This document shows, piece after piece, positions 52,541-61,513 of a stretch of DNA of 64,000 nt. Within the stretch, counting starts at the first letter, position 1; each line of letters starts with the position of its first letter. The translations under genes and the position numbers were made by a program. Origin of the DNA: MGIIa-L3 sp11892u (GTDB lineage Archaea > Thermoplasmatota > Poseidoniia > Poseidoniales > Poseidoniaceae); the NCBI GenBank assembly GCA_965659685.1, contig CBFHXB010000012.1, forward strand, positions 1 through 64,000, written 5' to 3'. The notes under the pieces were generated by a model. The model was not told the DNA's origin. It saw nothing but the letters and a program-made list of their open reading frames with translations, and did no database searches.

Positions 52541-53071
52541 ATGCTCAAACGCTCCCTCCACCGCTCCTTGGCCATGAGCGCACCTGAAGCCGAGGCCGTC
52601 GACGAACGTCTCGCCATCTTCGAGGACGAAGCCGACATCAACGACTGGATTGAGGTGATGTGCGGCGCGGCCATGGTACTGCTCGGCCTTTTCCACATGT
52701 TCAGCCCGGGCGAATTGGTCGACCCTGACACGATGCGTTGGTTCGCCGCGACCGTCACAGCAGCAGGTTTGGTCTGGATCGGCCACGGCCTGAAGGACAT
52801 GGTCGTCAAGGACCTCCGCCGCTCGATGGTGATGATGGACCTGAGCGGTGCTTCTGAACCTGACCACGGGCTGATCCGTGACGTCCTGCTCAACCCTGAG
52901 GCGTACCGTGACTTCCTGCTCGATGCCTACCGCCAAGCGTGGGAAGATGGCGTCATCACCGAGGATGAAATGGAGGAGTTGCGTTCCTTCCAGACGGCGC
53001 TCCGCATCTCCGACGACGAAATGGAAGAGATCGCCGAGGAAGCAAAGGACGCCGCTCAGTCCCAAGAGTGA
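52541..53071 (+). CDS. Two-helix membrane protein with acidic C-terminal helical domain
   Basis: 176 residues. Two membrane segments (about 38-55 and 67-85) are followed by a strongly acidic helical tail (DGVITEDEMEELRSF, SDDEMEEIAEEAKDAA) resembling acidic EF-hand-like or coiled-coil stretches. No family recognised. The start may be the ATG at 52541 or at 52574. It is divergent from hel308 and overlaps the end of the next minus-strand gene by 16 bases. Confidence 0.7.
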   Translation: MLKRSLHRSLAMSAPEAEAVDERLAIFEDEADINDWIEVMCGAAMVLLGLFHMFSPGELVDPDTMRWFAATVTAAGLVWIGHGLKDMVVKDLRRSMVMMDLSGASEPDHGLIRDVLLNPEAYRDFLLDAYRQAWEDGVITEDEMEELRSFQTALRISDDEMEEIAEEAKDAAQSQE

Positions 53072-55056
53072 TCTGGGCCGAGCATCTTCACAGCCAAACG
53101 CTCTGCTTCTGACCTTCGACGTTGTTCAAGTCCTGCGCCAGCAGACAACAACAACACCCCAAGCAAGGCGGTGGCGAACGGCGCGGCAAGGTAGGACCCT
53201 GCGGCATTCAAGGCATCGTGATTGGGCAGGTCCGACGGTTGCAAGCCAGATGCAGCCACGAAGCGAACGTCGAGCAGGTCAAGGTCACAATCGCACAACG
53301 AAACCGCGATGCGTTGAGGGAGCAACGCGTCCTGCAGCACGGACCAAGCGCCGGAATCAATCGATTCGGGTCGTGTCCCCCATGCGGGAGCGGTCACGGA
53401 GCCTGATGCTGCGGTGTCCACCATCGGGGTGCGGAGGTGAACCACGCTGCTGGCGGGTCGCTCGTCCACGACGAGCAAGGCTTCCAGGGCGATCAAATCC
53501 AGCAAAAGGGAACGCCCTGCGAGCAGCACGAACCGTTGGATATGGTCGGCTTGGGCCGCTCCCGATGCGCTTTCTTTTGCTACGTGGGAGAAGATGATCT
53601 CGTCAAGGCGCAGGTCATCGAGTCCTTCGGGATGGAGTTGGTACCTTCCGTCGGCGATGGGCGTGGCGGATTCGATCACCAAACGAACGTGCAACTCCTC
53701 GCCGTCAAGACGACCGAAGGTCGCTCCAGAATGGGTGACCAAGGTGGATTCAGGCACGCCGGGGTGAGAGACGTCCCACAATTGAGCGAGGCGTTCCTCG
53801 ATGAGCCCGTCGAAGTCCAGTTCGCCATCTTGTTGAACGGCCGTTGAGGCAGAGATCAGTGGGTTGAACACGCCTCCGATCAAGAGCAAGATCAACCCCG
53901 GTGTGCTCAAGCCCAAACGAAGGGTCCACGACGTGGTTCGGCGCGTGAATTCCAACACGGCGAGGAAAAGGAACATCAGGCCCGGCAGGGCACGGATACC
54001 GCTTGGAGGATCGGGCAACGTCTCTTCTGGACCCGTGCCTTCGACCTGTCCACCGCCTGCAGGATAGAGCCCTTCTCCGGTGAACCCGCTTGGATCAACT
54101 GGACCCATGCCTTCGAAACTCAGCAACCCGGCCCAAACATAGGGCTGAAACCGGTCGTTTTGTCCTTCAAGGCAAAGCGTGGCCTCGCCCTCTTGCAAGG
54201 CCCTCCAACGGTACCTCGTCAGGGTTCCATCGTCGTCGGCGACCACCTCCGTTTCAGGGGTGGGTGCCAACAGACCTGTCGAGAGACGAAGCTCGGGTTG
54301 AGCGGATTGTTGCTGAAGTTCGAGAGGAACGGCATCCCATGTGATGAGCAAACGAAGCACTTCGTGGGTCTCGATGTCGAACACGAAGCAATCGGTCTCG
54401 CCGCCGACCAGCGCCCCGTCATGTGCGGCCTCAAACTCCACTGAGGCAGGTTCGCTTCGTGAACTCGGTTCATCGACGTCAGCAGCGGCAGGATCTGCAG
54501 ACCATTCAACGTCCATCTCGAAGGTGGAGTCGCCGTACATGTGGAGCGTCCACGTGGCCGGTCGATCGATGGAGAAACTGAGGAGGAGACGCGCCCCGTC
54601 ACCTGGCCAGATGACCCTGCCCTCCTCGAGGTTCAAATCCACGTTTTCCGCGGTGTAGGCCGCACCGTCGCCGCCTTCCTCCGCAGTCAACGTCCACGAC
54701 GTTGAACCGCTGCCGTGGACCAAAGTCATGGACACATCGGGCCACGTCAATCGAGTGGGATCGTCGTCGAAACGGAGATCAACTTCAACGTCCGTGAGGG
54801 ATTCAGGCAACAGGGCCAGCACGTCCTGAGCAGGGTAAAGTTCGAACTCAAAGAGGACACGTTCCGGGGCAAACGGTGTCCCTTGACTCTGTCCTGAAAC
54901 GGCATCTTCGCCGGAGGGAACCGTGGTCAAGCGACAATCTCCCTCGGCCAGGCAAGACAAGTGCTGGACCTCATCGCCGGTTTCGAATTCGGCGGAAGCC
55001 GTTGGAAGCGTCAGCGCAACCAGCATGGCCACGGTCAGGGCTGCAAGCGCCCTCAC
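53056..55056 (-). CDS. Secreted/anchored extracytoplasmic protein of unknown function
   Basis: 666 residues starting at a GTG with a clear signal peptide (VRALAALTVAMLVALTLPTASA). The extracytoplasmic part is beta-rich and acidic. Two membrane segments lie about midway (around 365-382 and 391-408) and a last one near the C-terminus (about 620-640). The start overlaps the stop of the SprT-like gene by four bases (GTGA), so it is coupled. No motif identified. Confidence 0.7.
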   Translation of the reverse strand: MRALAALTVAMLVALTLPTASAEFETGDEVQHLSCLAEGDCRLTTVPSGEDAVSGQSQGTPFAPERVLFEFELYPAQDVLALLPESLTDVEVDLRFDDDPTRLTWPDVSMTLVHGSGSTSWTLTAEEGGDGAAYTAENVDLNLEEGRVIWPGDGARLLLSFSIDRPATWTLHMYGDSTFEMDVEWSADPAAADVDEPSSRSEPASVEFEAAHDGALVGGETDCFVFDIETHEVLRLLITWDAVPLELQQQSAQPELRLSTGLLAPTPETEVVADDDGTLTRYRWRALQEGEATLCLEGQNDRFQPYVWAGLLSFEGMGPVDPSGFTGEGLYPAGGGQVEGTGPEETLPDPPSGIRALPGLMFLFLAVLEFTRRTTSWTLRLGLSTPGLILLLIGGVFNPLISASTAVQQDGELDFDGLIEERLAQLWDVSHPGVPESTLVTHSGATFGRLDGEELHVRLVIESATPIADGRYQLHPEGLDDLRLDEIIFSHVAKESASGAAQADHIQRFVLLAGRSLLLDLIALEALLVVDERPASSVVHLRTPMVDTAASGSVTAPAWGTRPESIDSGAWSVLQDALLPQRIAVSLCDCDLDLLDVRFVAASGLQPSDLPNHDALNAAGSYLAAPFATALLGVLLLSAGAGLEQRRRSEAERLAVKMLGPDHSWD

Positions 55057-55616
55057 GCGTGCACCTCCTTTGCCGGGGTGTCCTGCAGCACAGCGCCGCA
55101 ACGACGGCAAACGTAACGCCCGTTTGAGCGGCGTTGACGGGCATGTTTCACGTCGCATGATGGACAGGTCCACCACCACCGCGCAGTGGCGAGATGGAGC
55201 ATCCGTGCGAAGGCTTCTGCACCGTGCTCCATCGGCGGTGAAGGCCAAGCCTCTTCCCAACGACGGAAGACCGCGTCGTGCCTTCGGTGACCTGTCGCAT
55301 GAACGAGTTCATGGTGCAAGACAAAACGAGCATAGGCCCACCAAGGCGGGTGCAGGAGCGCGGGGTGGAGGTCGATCACCCGAACCTCCTCCGGAGTCAA
55401 CATGTCTGGACGCGCGCCACGGACCCAACGCGTGACTCCATGGCGCCGAACCGTGCCCTGCCGAAGCACCCCAAGCGGAATCGTACGAAGGAGGTCAAGG
55501 TCGTGTCCGTCCCAGACCGACATCGATTGCATGCCTTCGAACACCTCGTCCTGAAGGACCCGAAGCAATCGGGTTTGGTCTTCATCTGGGCGCAAGGAAC
55601 CACCTCTCAAGACCAT
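55053..55616 (-). CDS. SprT-like zinc metalloprotease domain protein
   Basis: 187 residues. The zinc motif is HHELVHATGH (HExxH, about residue 98), with a downstream histidine in RRHDAVFRRW. A C-terminal zinc ribbon has CPSCDVKH...CRRCG. The family includes SprT and Spartan, the latter degrading DNA-protein crosslinks. The ATG at 55616 is inside the end of the thioesterase gene (overlap 10 bases). The next gene starts within its last four bases. Confidence 0.8.
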   Translation of the reverse strand: MVLRGGSLRPDEDQTRLLRVLQDEVFEGMQSMSVWDGHDLDLLRTIPLGVLRQGTVRRHGVTRWVRGARPDMLTPEEVRVIDLHPALLHPPWWAYARFVLHHELVHATGHRRHDAVFRRWEEAWPSPPMEHGAEAFARMLHLATARWWWTCPSCDVKHARQRRSNGRYVCRRCGAVLQDTPAKEVHA

Positions 55617-56077
55617 CGATGATAGGCGGGGTGGCCTTCTTTGACCGCCACGAACAAGCCATCTCCTTCCGCGCAACGGCTGCCGTCTGCTTCCAAGGCC
55701 ATCTCGACCCAAGCCTTTCTTCCTTCGATTTTGGTCACCCTCGCCGTGACCCGCAAATCGGTGTCCATCGGCGTGGGTTTCAGCAAGCGGACCCCGTACG
55801 ATGCCGTAACGGTGCACGGCGGCTCAGGGTCACCGTTGGCTTCCATCAGCCCAACCGCCGCAGCCCAATTGCCATGGCAATCCAACAAGGTGCCGATGAT
55901 GCCACCGTTGACCATGCCAGGGAAGGCGTGATGATGCGCTTCTGGGCGGAACACGGCCACCAAATCCTCGCCCTCGCGGTAGGAATTGATGCGCAAACCA
56001 TGCGGGTTGGCCGGGCCACACCCGTAGCAGATGGAACTGGGAGCATAGGTGCGCTGCACACCTTCCGGCGAAGCCAT
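55607..56077 (-). CDS. Hotdog-fold thioesterase (PaaI-like)
   Basis: 156 residues. The hotdog fold is indicated by YGCGPANPHGL, HAFPGMVNGGIIGTLLDCHGNWAA and VKLxPT-like RLLKPTPM strands. The HxxFPGxxNGG helix contains the catalytic region. It hydrolyses acyl-CoA; the substrate is unknown. The ATG at 56077 is chosen, with 56116 possible. It is divergent from the aspartoacylase-like gene and overlaps the SprT-like gene. Confidence 0.85.
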   Translation of the reverse strand: MASPEGVQRTYAPSSICYGCGPANPHGLRINSYREGEDLVAVFRPEAHHHAFPGMVNGGIIGTLLDCHGNWAAAVGLMEANGDPEPPCTVTASYGVRLLKPTPMDTDLRVTARVTKIEGRKAWVEMALEADGSRCAEGDGLFVAVKEGHPAYHRWS

Positions 56078-56152
56078 GCCGAGGCATGCATGCGGGGGCC
56101 TTTCAGGTGTGCGCATCCGACCATTGATGAACGGCCGCTTCAAGGGGCAAAC

Positions 56153-57481
56153 GTGGCCGGTCAAAAGAAGCGCAGGGTCATCAAGACCGCGCATGAGATT
56201 CCTCGGCGGCGAAAGCGCGCCATCGAGGAGGCGTTGGCCGCCCACGAACCCACCAACAACCCGGACTGGGACCGCGGGGCAGAATGGGGGCCGCTTCGCT
56301 TCATGCGAAAACGGATCGCTCCTGGCACCTTCAGAACGGTCCACGTGCCCTTGCTGAACGTCAGCATGGGCGACCAGTGGCCGATTCCTGTCACCGTGTT
56401 TCACGGCAGCAGGCCGGGTCCAACCATCAACATCCTCGGAGCGGTCCATGGCGACGAATTGACTGGACCAAGCGCGTGCACACACTTGCTTTCCACCAAG
56501 TTCACCGAACCTGGTGGCGTCCTCGACCCCGCCACGATGGCAGGAACGGTGCGAATCATTCCCGTGGTCAACCTTCCAGGGTTCCGTTCCAAATCCCGGT
56601 ACCTCCCCGACGGACGTGACCTGAACCGGAGTTTCCCCGGCTCAGCGACCTCAAACACCACGCGACGGGTGGCCCATCAGCTCTGGACCACGCTGATGGA
56701 GGATGCCGATGCCATCATCGATTTTCACACGGCTGCGAAGGGCCGGTCCAACATGCCGCAACTTCGGGTCAACCTTGCTCACCCGGCGTCCTACATGTTG
56801 GCCAAAGCCTTCGGGGCAGAAGTTGTGCTCGATTCCGAACCGCCCCGTGGAAGCCTTCGGAGGGCCGCAAACGAGGAAGGCATTCCCTGCATCACCTACG
56901 AAGGCGGTGCAGCCGACACGCTGCAACAATCTGCAGTCAAGGTCGCCTTTGAGGGTGCGCTGAACGTGCTCCGCTCGCTCAAGATGATCCCCGGGCGACC
57001 CGCTCGCCCTGCGTTCCGCTTGCTGGCTTCCGGTTCACGGTGGCTCCGGGCCAGCGAAGGCGGCCTCTTGGACGTCTTCGTTCGAGAGGGGACGATGATG
57101 CGCGAGGGTGAGGTGGTCGCCACGATTTCTGACCCAGGTTCACCCGGCATGTCCGTGGACATCGTCGCTCCAGTGGACGGCTTGATGATCTCCATCGCCA
57201 CCAATCCATTCGTGACCGCGGGAATGCCAGTTGGGCACTTCTTGCCGCTGAACAAGCACAGCGCCTTGGTCGGTCGACACGTGGACGGAGAAGGACGCCT
57301 GGAGATGGCGGCCGCAAAGGGTGACCCGATTTGGCGCGAAGAGCAAGACGTGGAGGAAGTCACCGTCGAGGAATCCTCCTCAGAGGAGGCCGAATGGGTG
57401 GCCGCGGTGTTCGACCTTGAGCAAGAGGCCAAGGACGAGGCCGACGGTGACCCACTGGCCGATCAGGAAGTCGACGCGTAA
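56153..57481 (+). CDS. Succinylglutamate desuccinylase/aspartoacylase-family (M14) metalloenzyme
   Basis: 442 residues. Zinc ligands are in AVHGDELTG (HxxE) and IDFHTA, with GRDLNRSFPG for substrate binding. The last 110 residues form a beta-barrel with a lipoyl-like hairpin pattern (FVREGTMMREGEVVATISDPG, IVAPVDGLMISIAT). An acidic tail follows. The substrate is unknown; the family removes acyl groups from amino acids. The GTG at 56153 behind AAGGGG is chosen. Confidence 0.87.
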   Translation: MAGQKKRRVIKTAHEIPRRRKRAIEEALAAHEPTNNPDWDRGAEWGPLRFMRKRIAPGTFRTVHVPLLNVSMGDQWPIPVTVFHGSRPGPTINILGAVHGDELTGPSACTHLLSTKFTEPGGVLDPATMAGTVRIIPVVNLPGFRSKSRYLPDGRDLNRSFPGSATSNTTRRVAHQLWTTLMEDADAIIDFHTAAKGRSNMPQLRVNLAHPASYMLAKAFGAEVVLDSEPPRGSLRRAANEEGIPCITYEGGAADTLQQSAVKVAFEGALNVLRSLKMIPGRPARPAFRLLASGSRWLRASEGGLLDVFVREGTMMREGEVVATISDPGSPGMSVDIVAPVDGLMISIATNPFVTAGMPVGHFLPLNKHSALVGRHVDGEGRLEMAAAKGDPIWREEQDVEEVTVEESSSEEAEWVAAVFDLEQEAKDEADGDPLADQEVDA

Positions 57482-58722
57482 TCGGCAATCGCCGCTTCGA
57501 CCTCTTCGTCTTCCATCAGACGACGTTGGGATTTTGCGACCTCGAAAAGATGAGCCACAAGCCCCTCTTCGGCTTCACGTCCACGTTGCTCAAGCCAGTG
57601 CACGATGTTCGAACGGCCGGCCATGTGGCCGATGCGGATGCGCTGCTGGAGACCAAAATCACCTGCCGGAACACCGCTATAGACACGGTCAGCAAGCCAA
57701 TGGTCGCCCTTTCGCATCGCTTTGATGACGGCCGAGGCGTGAACCCCGGTGCCGGTCTCGAAGGCGTCGTCACCAAACACCGGATAGTTGCGAGGAAGCG
57801 GAACACCGGTGTAGGCGTGGGCTTTGCGAACGTATTCACCCAAAAGGGTCAGGTCGTTGTCGATGGCTCCCATGAGTTTCAGATTGACCAGGGTCTGGTC
57901 CAGCGGTGCATTCCCGGAACGCTCACCGAGCCCAAGCGCAGTGCCGTGAATGACGTCGGCACCCGCTTGCACGGCGGCGAGGTTGTTGGCGACGCCAAGG
58001 CCCCGGTCTTGGTGGCCGTGCCAGTTGACCTCGATGTCCGAGCGTTGGAACCCGGCGTCCTTGATCACGTGCTCGTCAATGAAGCCAAGCAGGCTTCGAA
58101 CGCCGTCTGGGGTCACGTGCCCGCAGGTGTCACAAACGCAGAGCCGCCGAACGCCCAGCTCGAGTGCACGCTGGTAGACCTGAACGATGTCTTCCGGCTT
58201 GGAACGTGTGGTGTCCTCGGTGACGAACATGACGGGAATGTCTTGTTCAACGGCAAAACCCACGGCCCCTTCCATGGTGGAAAGGAGTTTTTCCATCGTC
58301 CAGTTTTCTGCGTACATGCGGATTGGGCTGGTGCCAAGGAAAGCCGAGGCTTGGATGTCCATCTCGTGCTTGGCTTGGAGGTCCACCAACGGCGCAATGT
58401 CAGACACCACGGTGCGCACTGCACAACCCGGTTGAATCTTGTAATCGTTCTCGCTGATGTGGCTCAGCATGGCATCGATGTGCTCGAGGTGAAAGGGGCC
58501 AGCTCCTGGCAGCCCGAGGTCCACCCTTTGCAATCCAAGACGCTCCATGTAGTCGAGCAGTTCCTTCTTCTGGTCGATGGACGGGTTCAGGGCAGAGGGG
58601 CTCTGCAATCCGTCGCGGAGGGTCTCGTCATCGAACCAAATCTCGTGAGGGTGACGGTTGGAATCGCGCGAAAACTCGCCGTCTGTGACGTTCCAGTCGT
58701 GGATGAGGGTCTTTTCGTCCAT
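57463..58722 (-). CDS. 2-isopropylmalate/homocitrate synthase-family aldolase-type enzyme
   Basis: 419 residues of the DRE-TIM family. The metal/substrate signature is FDDETLRDGLQSPS near the start, with HGHQDRGLGVANNLAA and GLGERSGNAPLDQ further on. The C-terminal LeuA allosteric domain is absent. It condenses an acetyl donor with a 2-oxo acid; isopropylmalate, citramalate, homocitrate or Re-citrate formation cannot be told apart. The ATG at 58722 follows GGAGGTGAACAC. It overlaps the end of the convergent aspartoacylase-like gene by 19 bases. Confidence 0.87.
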   Translation of the reverse strand: MDEKTLIHDWNVTDGEFSRDSNRHPHEIWFDDETLRDGLQSPSALNPSIDQKKELLDYMERLGLQRVDLGLPGAGPFHLEHIDAMLSHISENDYKIQPGCAVRTVVSDIAPLVDLQAKHEMDIQASAFLGTSPIRMYAENWTMEKLLSTMEGAVGFAVEQDIPVMFVTEDTTRSKPEDIVQVYQRALELGVRRLCVCDTCGHVTPDGVRSLLGFIDEHVIKDAGFQRSDIEVNWHGHQDRGLGVANNLAAVQAGADVIHGTALGLGERSGNAPLDQTLVNLKLMGAIDNDLTLLGEYVRKAHAYTGVPLPRNYPVFGDDAFETGTGVHASAVIKAMRKGDHWLADRVYSGVPAGDFGLQQRIRIGHMAGRSNIVHWLEQRGREAEEGLVAHLFEVAKSQRRLMEDEEVEAAIADYASTS

Positions 58723-58810
58723 GTGTTCACCTCCCGTCGACGACGTGCGACGCGGTGTTTCCGCCAACCCGCGGGAGGGTTTGAAGGCGTCGGATGAACC
58801 AGAGGCTCGC

Positions 58811-61513
58811 TCATTCCTCTTCGTCGTCGTCCACAAGCCCTGCTGGAAGGCGTGCAGCGAAGATGACGTGGTCCGCGTAACCGTTTTTCTTGCTGTTCCG
58901 AAGTTCGATCAGCCTCGTGCCCTTGGACACCCTGCCCTTCGTTTCCTTGGATTGATGGGCGGGCATGCGCATCATCATGCCTTTCTCCGTCAAGAGGAAC
59001 AATTGGTCTGCGAGGTCGGCCACCTGCTGGACGACGACGATGCCATCGTCGTCGTCCAGATTCATGGTGCGCACGCCTTTCGTGCCACGGTTCGAGCGTC
59101 GGTATCCGTCACGCTCTTGCATGGGTTCCCCGTTGGCGTCCGTTTTTTGAACGCCTTGCTCATCAAGAAGGGGGTGCATTTCGCCGTCGCCCAAACGGCT
59201 GCGTTTCGCCATGCCGTTGCGCGTGATGGTCAAGATCGTGGTTTCATGTTCTGCCGCGACGACCATGCCAACGACATGATCGCCGTCGTTCAGTTTGATG
59301 CCGCCAACGCCCTGGCTGATGCGTCCCTGAACGCGAACGGTTTCGGAAACGGTGGTTTCACCCGTGTCTTTGTCCACCCTCTCCTTCTGTTCAGCAGGGT
59401 GGAACCGAACCGCCATTGCACGTTCGGTGACCAACATCACGTGGTCCTCCGGCGTCAAAAGCCGGACGGACACCAAGCTGTCGGCCTCGGTGGCAAACTT
59501 CAGCGCAAACTTTCCGTTTCGGTTGATGCGAACGTATTCCTCCAATCTGCTTCGCTTGACCCGGCCATGTTTGGTGGCAAAGACGAGGTCAAGGTCGCCG
59601 GGCGATTCAATGGTGTCCTTGCTGATGGGCAGGATGCTGATGATGCTCTCTTCCTCACGAAGGCCTTCGAGCAAATTCTTGACGTGGCTACCACGCGCTT
59701 GCCGTGAACCGCGTGGCACTTCCCACGCCTTCAGACCGTACACGCGGCCTTGATCGGTGAAGATGAGCAAACGGTCCTTGCTGAAGCAGGTGATGATCTG
59801 CATCGGCGTGTCCTCGTGCTTGGTGGTCACGCCCTTGAGGCCCTTTCCACCTCGGTTCTGGACGCGGAAGTCGTCCACCGGCATGTGCCGAACGTAGCCG
59901 TCCTGCGAGAGGGTGATGACGATGGCCCGCTCCTCGATGAGGTCTTCGCGGTCCATCGACAGGGGCATGGGGTCGATTTCGCTTCGTCGATCGTCTCCGT
60001 GGCGATCCACCAAGGCGTCAAGCTCGCCAAGCATGATGCTCAATCGACGCTCGCGCTTGGCAAGGATGTCCTCCAAATCGAGGATGGTTGCCTTCACATC
60101 AGCGTGCTCTTGTTCGACCTTTTCCACGTCGATTTGACTCAACTGGTACAGGCGTCGCTCGGCGATGGACTTGGCTTGTGCTTCTGAGAAGGAGAAGGCC
60201 GGGATGCCGGCGATGGTCTCCTCACCACGAAGGACGGTTTCGAAATGATCCCTGCTGCGGCTGGCCTTGCCTGCAGCGACGACGTCGTCGATCCGCTGTT
60301 GAGCGATCACCAGGCCCTCAAGGATGTGGGCCCTTGCCTGTGCCTTCTCAAGTTCGTGCGCTGCACGTCGCTCAATCACTTGCTCACGGTGCGCCACGTG
60401 AACGTGGAGCATGTGCGGGAGGGTCATGAGCACAGGACGCCCGTCGACGATGGCCATCATGTTCGCGCTGTAGGATTCTTGCAAGCGGCTTGAAGCGTAC
60501 AATTGGTTGAGCACCGCATGAGGATCGGCGTTGGATTTGACCTCGATGACCACGCGAATGCCCTCCTTTGAGGACTCGTCACGGATGTCACGGATGCCGA
60601 CCACGGCGTCTTTGGAGACCAAATCGGCGATGTGTTCGAGCATGGCTGCTTTCTTGACTTGATACGGAATCTCATGCACCACGATGGACGAGGAACGCCC
60701 GTCTTCCACGACTTCACAACGTGAACGGACGTGGAAACGTCCCTTTCCGGTTCGGTACATGTCTTCGATGCCGTCGATGCCGTGGATCTTTGCCCCGGTG
60801 GGGAAATCCGGTCCGTTCACGTGCTCCATGTATTCTTGAATGCTGATGTTTGGACGCCCATCGGCGTCCACTTCTCCAGCAAGCACACGTTCAACGTGCA
60901 GGTGAATGGCGGAAGCCACCTCGGTCAAATTGTGAGGTGGGATGCGCGTTGCCATACCGACGGCGATGCCGTCGGAACCGTTCAGCAACAGGTTAGGCAG
61001 GCGCGAGGGCAAGACGGTGGGTTCCTGTTCGCTGTCGTCGAAGTTTGGCTGGAAGGTCACGGTGTCCTTGCGAATGTCCTCGAGCATGTGCCCCGCAATG
61101 CGGTCAAGCCGGCTCTCGGTGTATCGCATGGCGGCGGGAGGGTCGCCGTCGATGCTGCCGAAGTTTCCTTGCCCGTCGACCAGCGGGTACCTCAGGGAGA
61201 AATCTTGGGCCATGCGGACCATGGTCTCGTAAATCGACGAGTCGCCGTGGGGGTGGTATTTCCCCATCACTTCACCCACGGAACGTGCTGACTTCGAGTA
61301 CTTCTTGTCGTGCGTGTAACCGCCTTCGAACATCCCGTAAAGGACACGCCGATGCACAGGCTTCAGGCCGTCGCGAGCGTCTGGGAGGGCCCGGCCGATG
61401 ATCACGGACATGGCGTAATTGATGTACGACGTCCGCATTTCCTCGGTGAGGCTTCGGTTTTCGAGCTGACCCATGGGGGCCGTGGGTTGGTCTTCCTCGT
61501 GCTCAGATGTCAA
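58811..61513 (-). CDS. gyrA: DNA gyrase subunit A
   Basis: 900 residues. The catalytic tyrosine is Tyr131 in AAMRYTESR. The winged helix, tower and coiled coil are followed by the C-terminal wrapping domain with a GyrA-box-like NRGGKG. It works with GyrB to supercoil DNA and is bacterial in origin. The TTG at 61513 is taken as start because AAGGAGGTGA lies six bases upstream; an ATG at 61474 lacks one. The start overlaps the gyrB stop by 11 bases, so the two are coupled. Confidence 0.96.
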   Translation of the reverse strand: MTSEHEEDQPTAPMGQLENRSLTEEMRTSYINYAMSVIIGRALPDARDGLKPVHRRVLYGMFEGGYTHDKKYSKSARSVGEVMGKYHPHGDSSIYETMVRMAQDFSLRYPLVDGQGNFGSIDGDPPAAMRYTESRLDRIAGHMLEDIRKDTVTFQPNFDDSEQEPTVLPSRLPNLLLNGSDGIAVGMATRIPPHNLTEVASAIHLHVERVLAGEVDADGRPNISIQEYMEHVNGPDFPTGAKIHGIDGIEDMYRTGKGRFHVRSRCEVVEDGRSSSIVVHEIPYQVKKAAMLEHIADLVSKDAVVGIRDIRDESSKEGIRVVIEVKSNADPHAVLNQLYASSRLQESYSANMMAIVDGRPVLMTLPHMLHVHVAHREQVIERRAAHELEKAQARAHILEGLVIAQQRIDDVVAAGKASRSRDHFETVLRGEETIAGIPAFSFSEAQAKSIAERRLYQLSQIDVEKVEQEHADVKATILDLEDILAKRERRLSIMLGELDALVDRHGDDRRSEIDPMPLSMDREDLIEERAIVITLSQDGYVRHMPVDDFRVQNRGGKGLKGVTTKHEDTPMQIITCFSKDRLLIFTDQGRVYGLKAWEVPRGSRQARGSHVKNLLEGLREEESIISILPISKDTIESPGDLDLVFATKHGRVKRSRLEEYVRINRNGKFALKFATEADSLVSVRLLTPEDHVMLVTERAMAVRFHPAEQKERVDKDTGETTVSETVRVQGRISQGVGGIKLNDGDHVVGMVVAAEHETTILTITRNGMAKRSRLGDGEMHPLLDEQGVQKTDANGEPMQERDGYRRSNRGTKGVRTMNLDDDDGIVVVQQVADLADQLFLLTEKGMMMRMPAHQSKETKGRVSKGTRLIELRNSKKNGYADHVIFAARLPAGLVDDDEEE

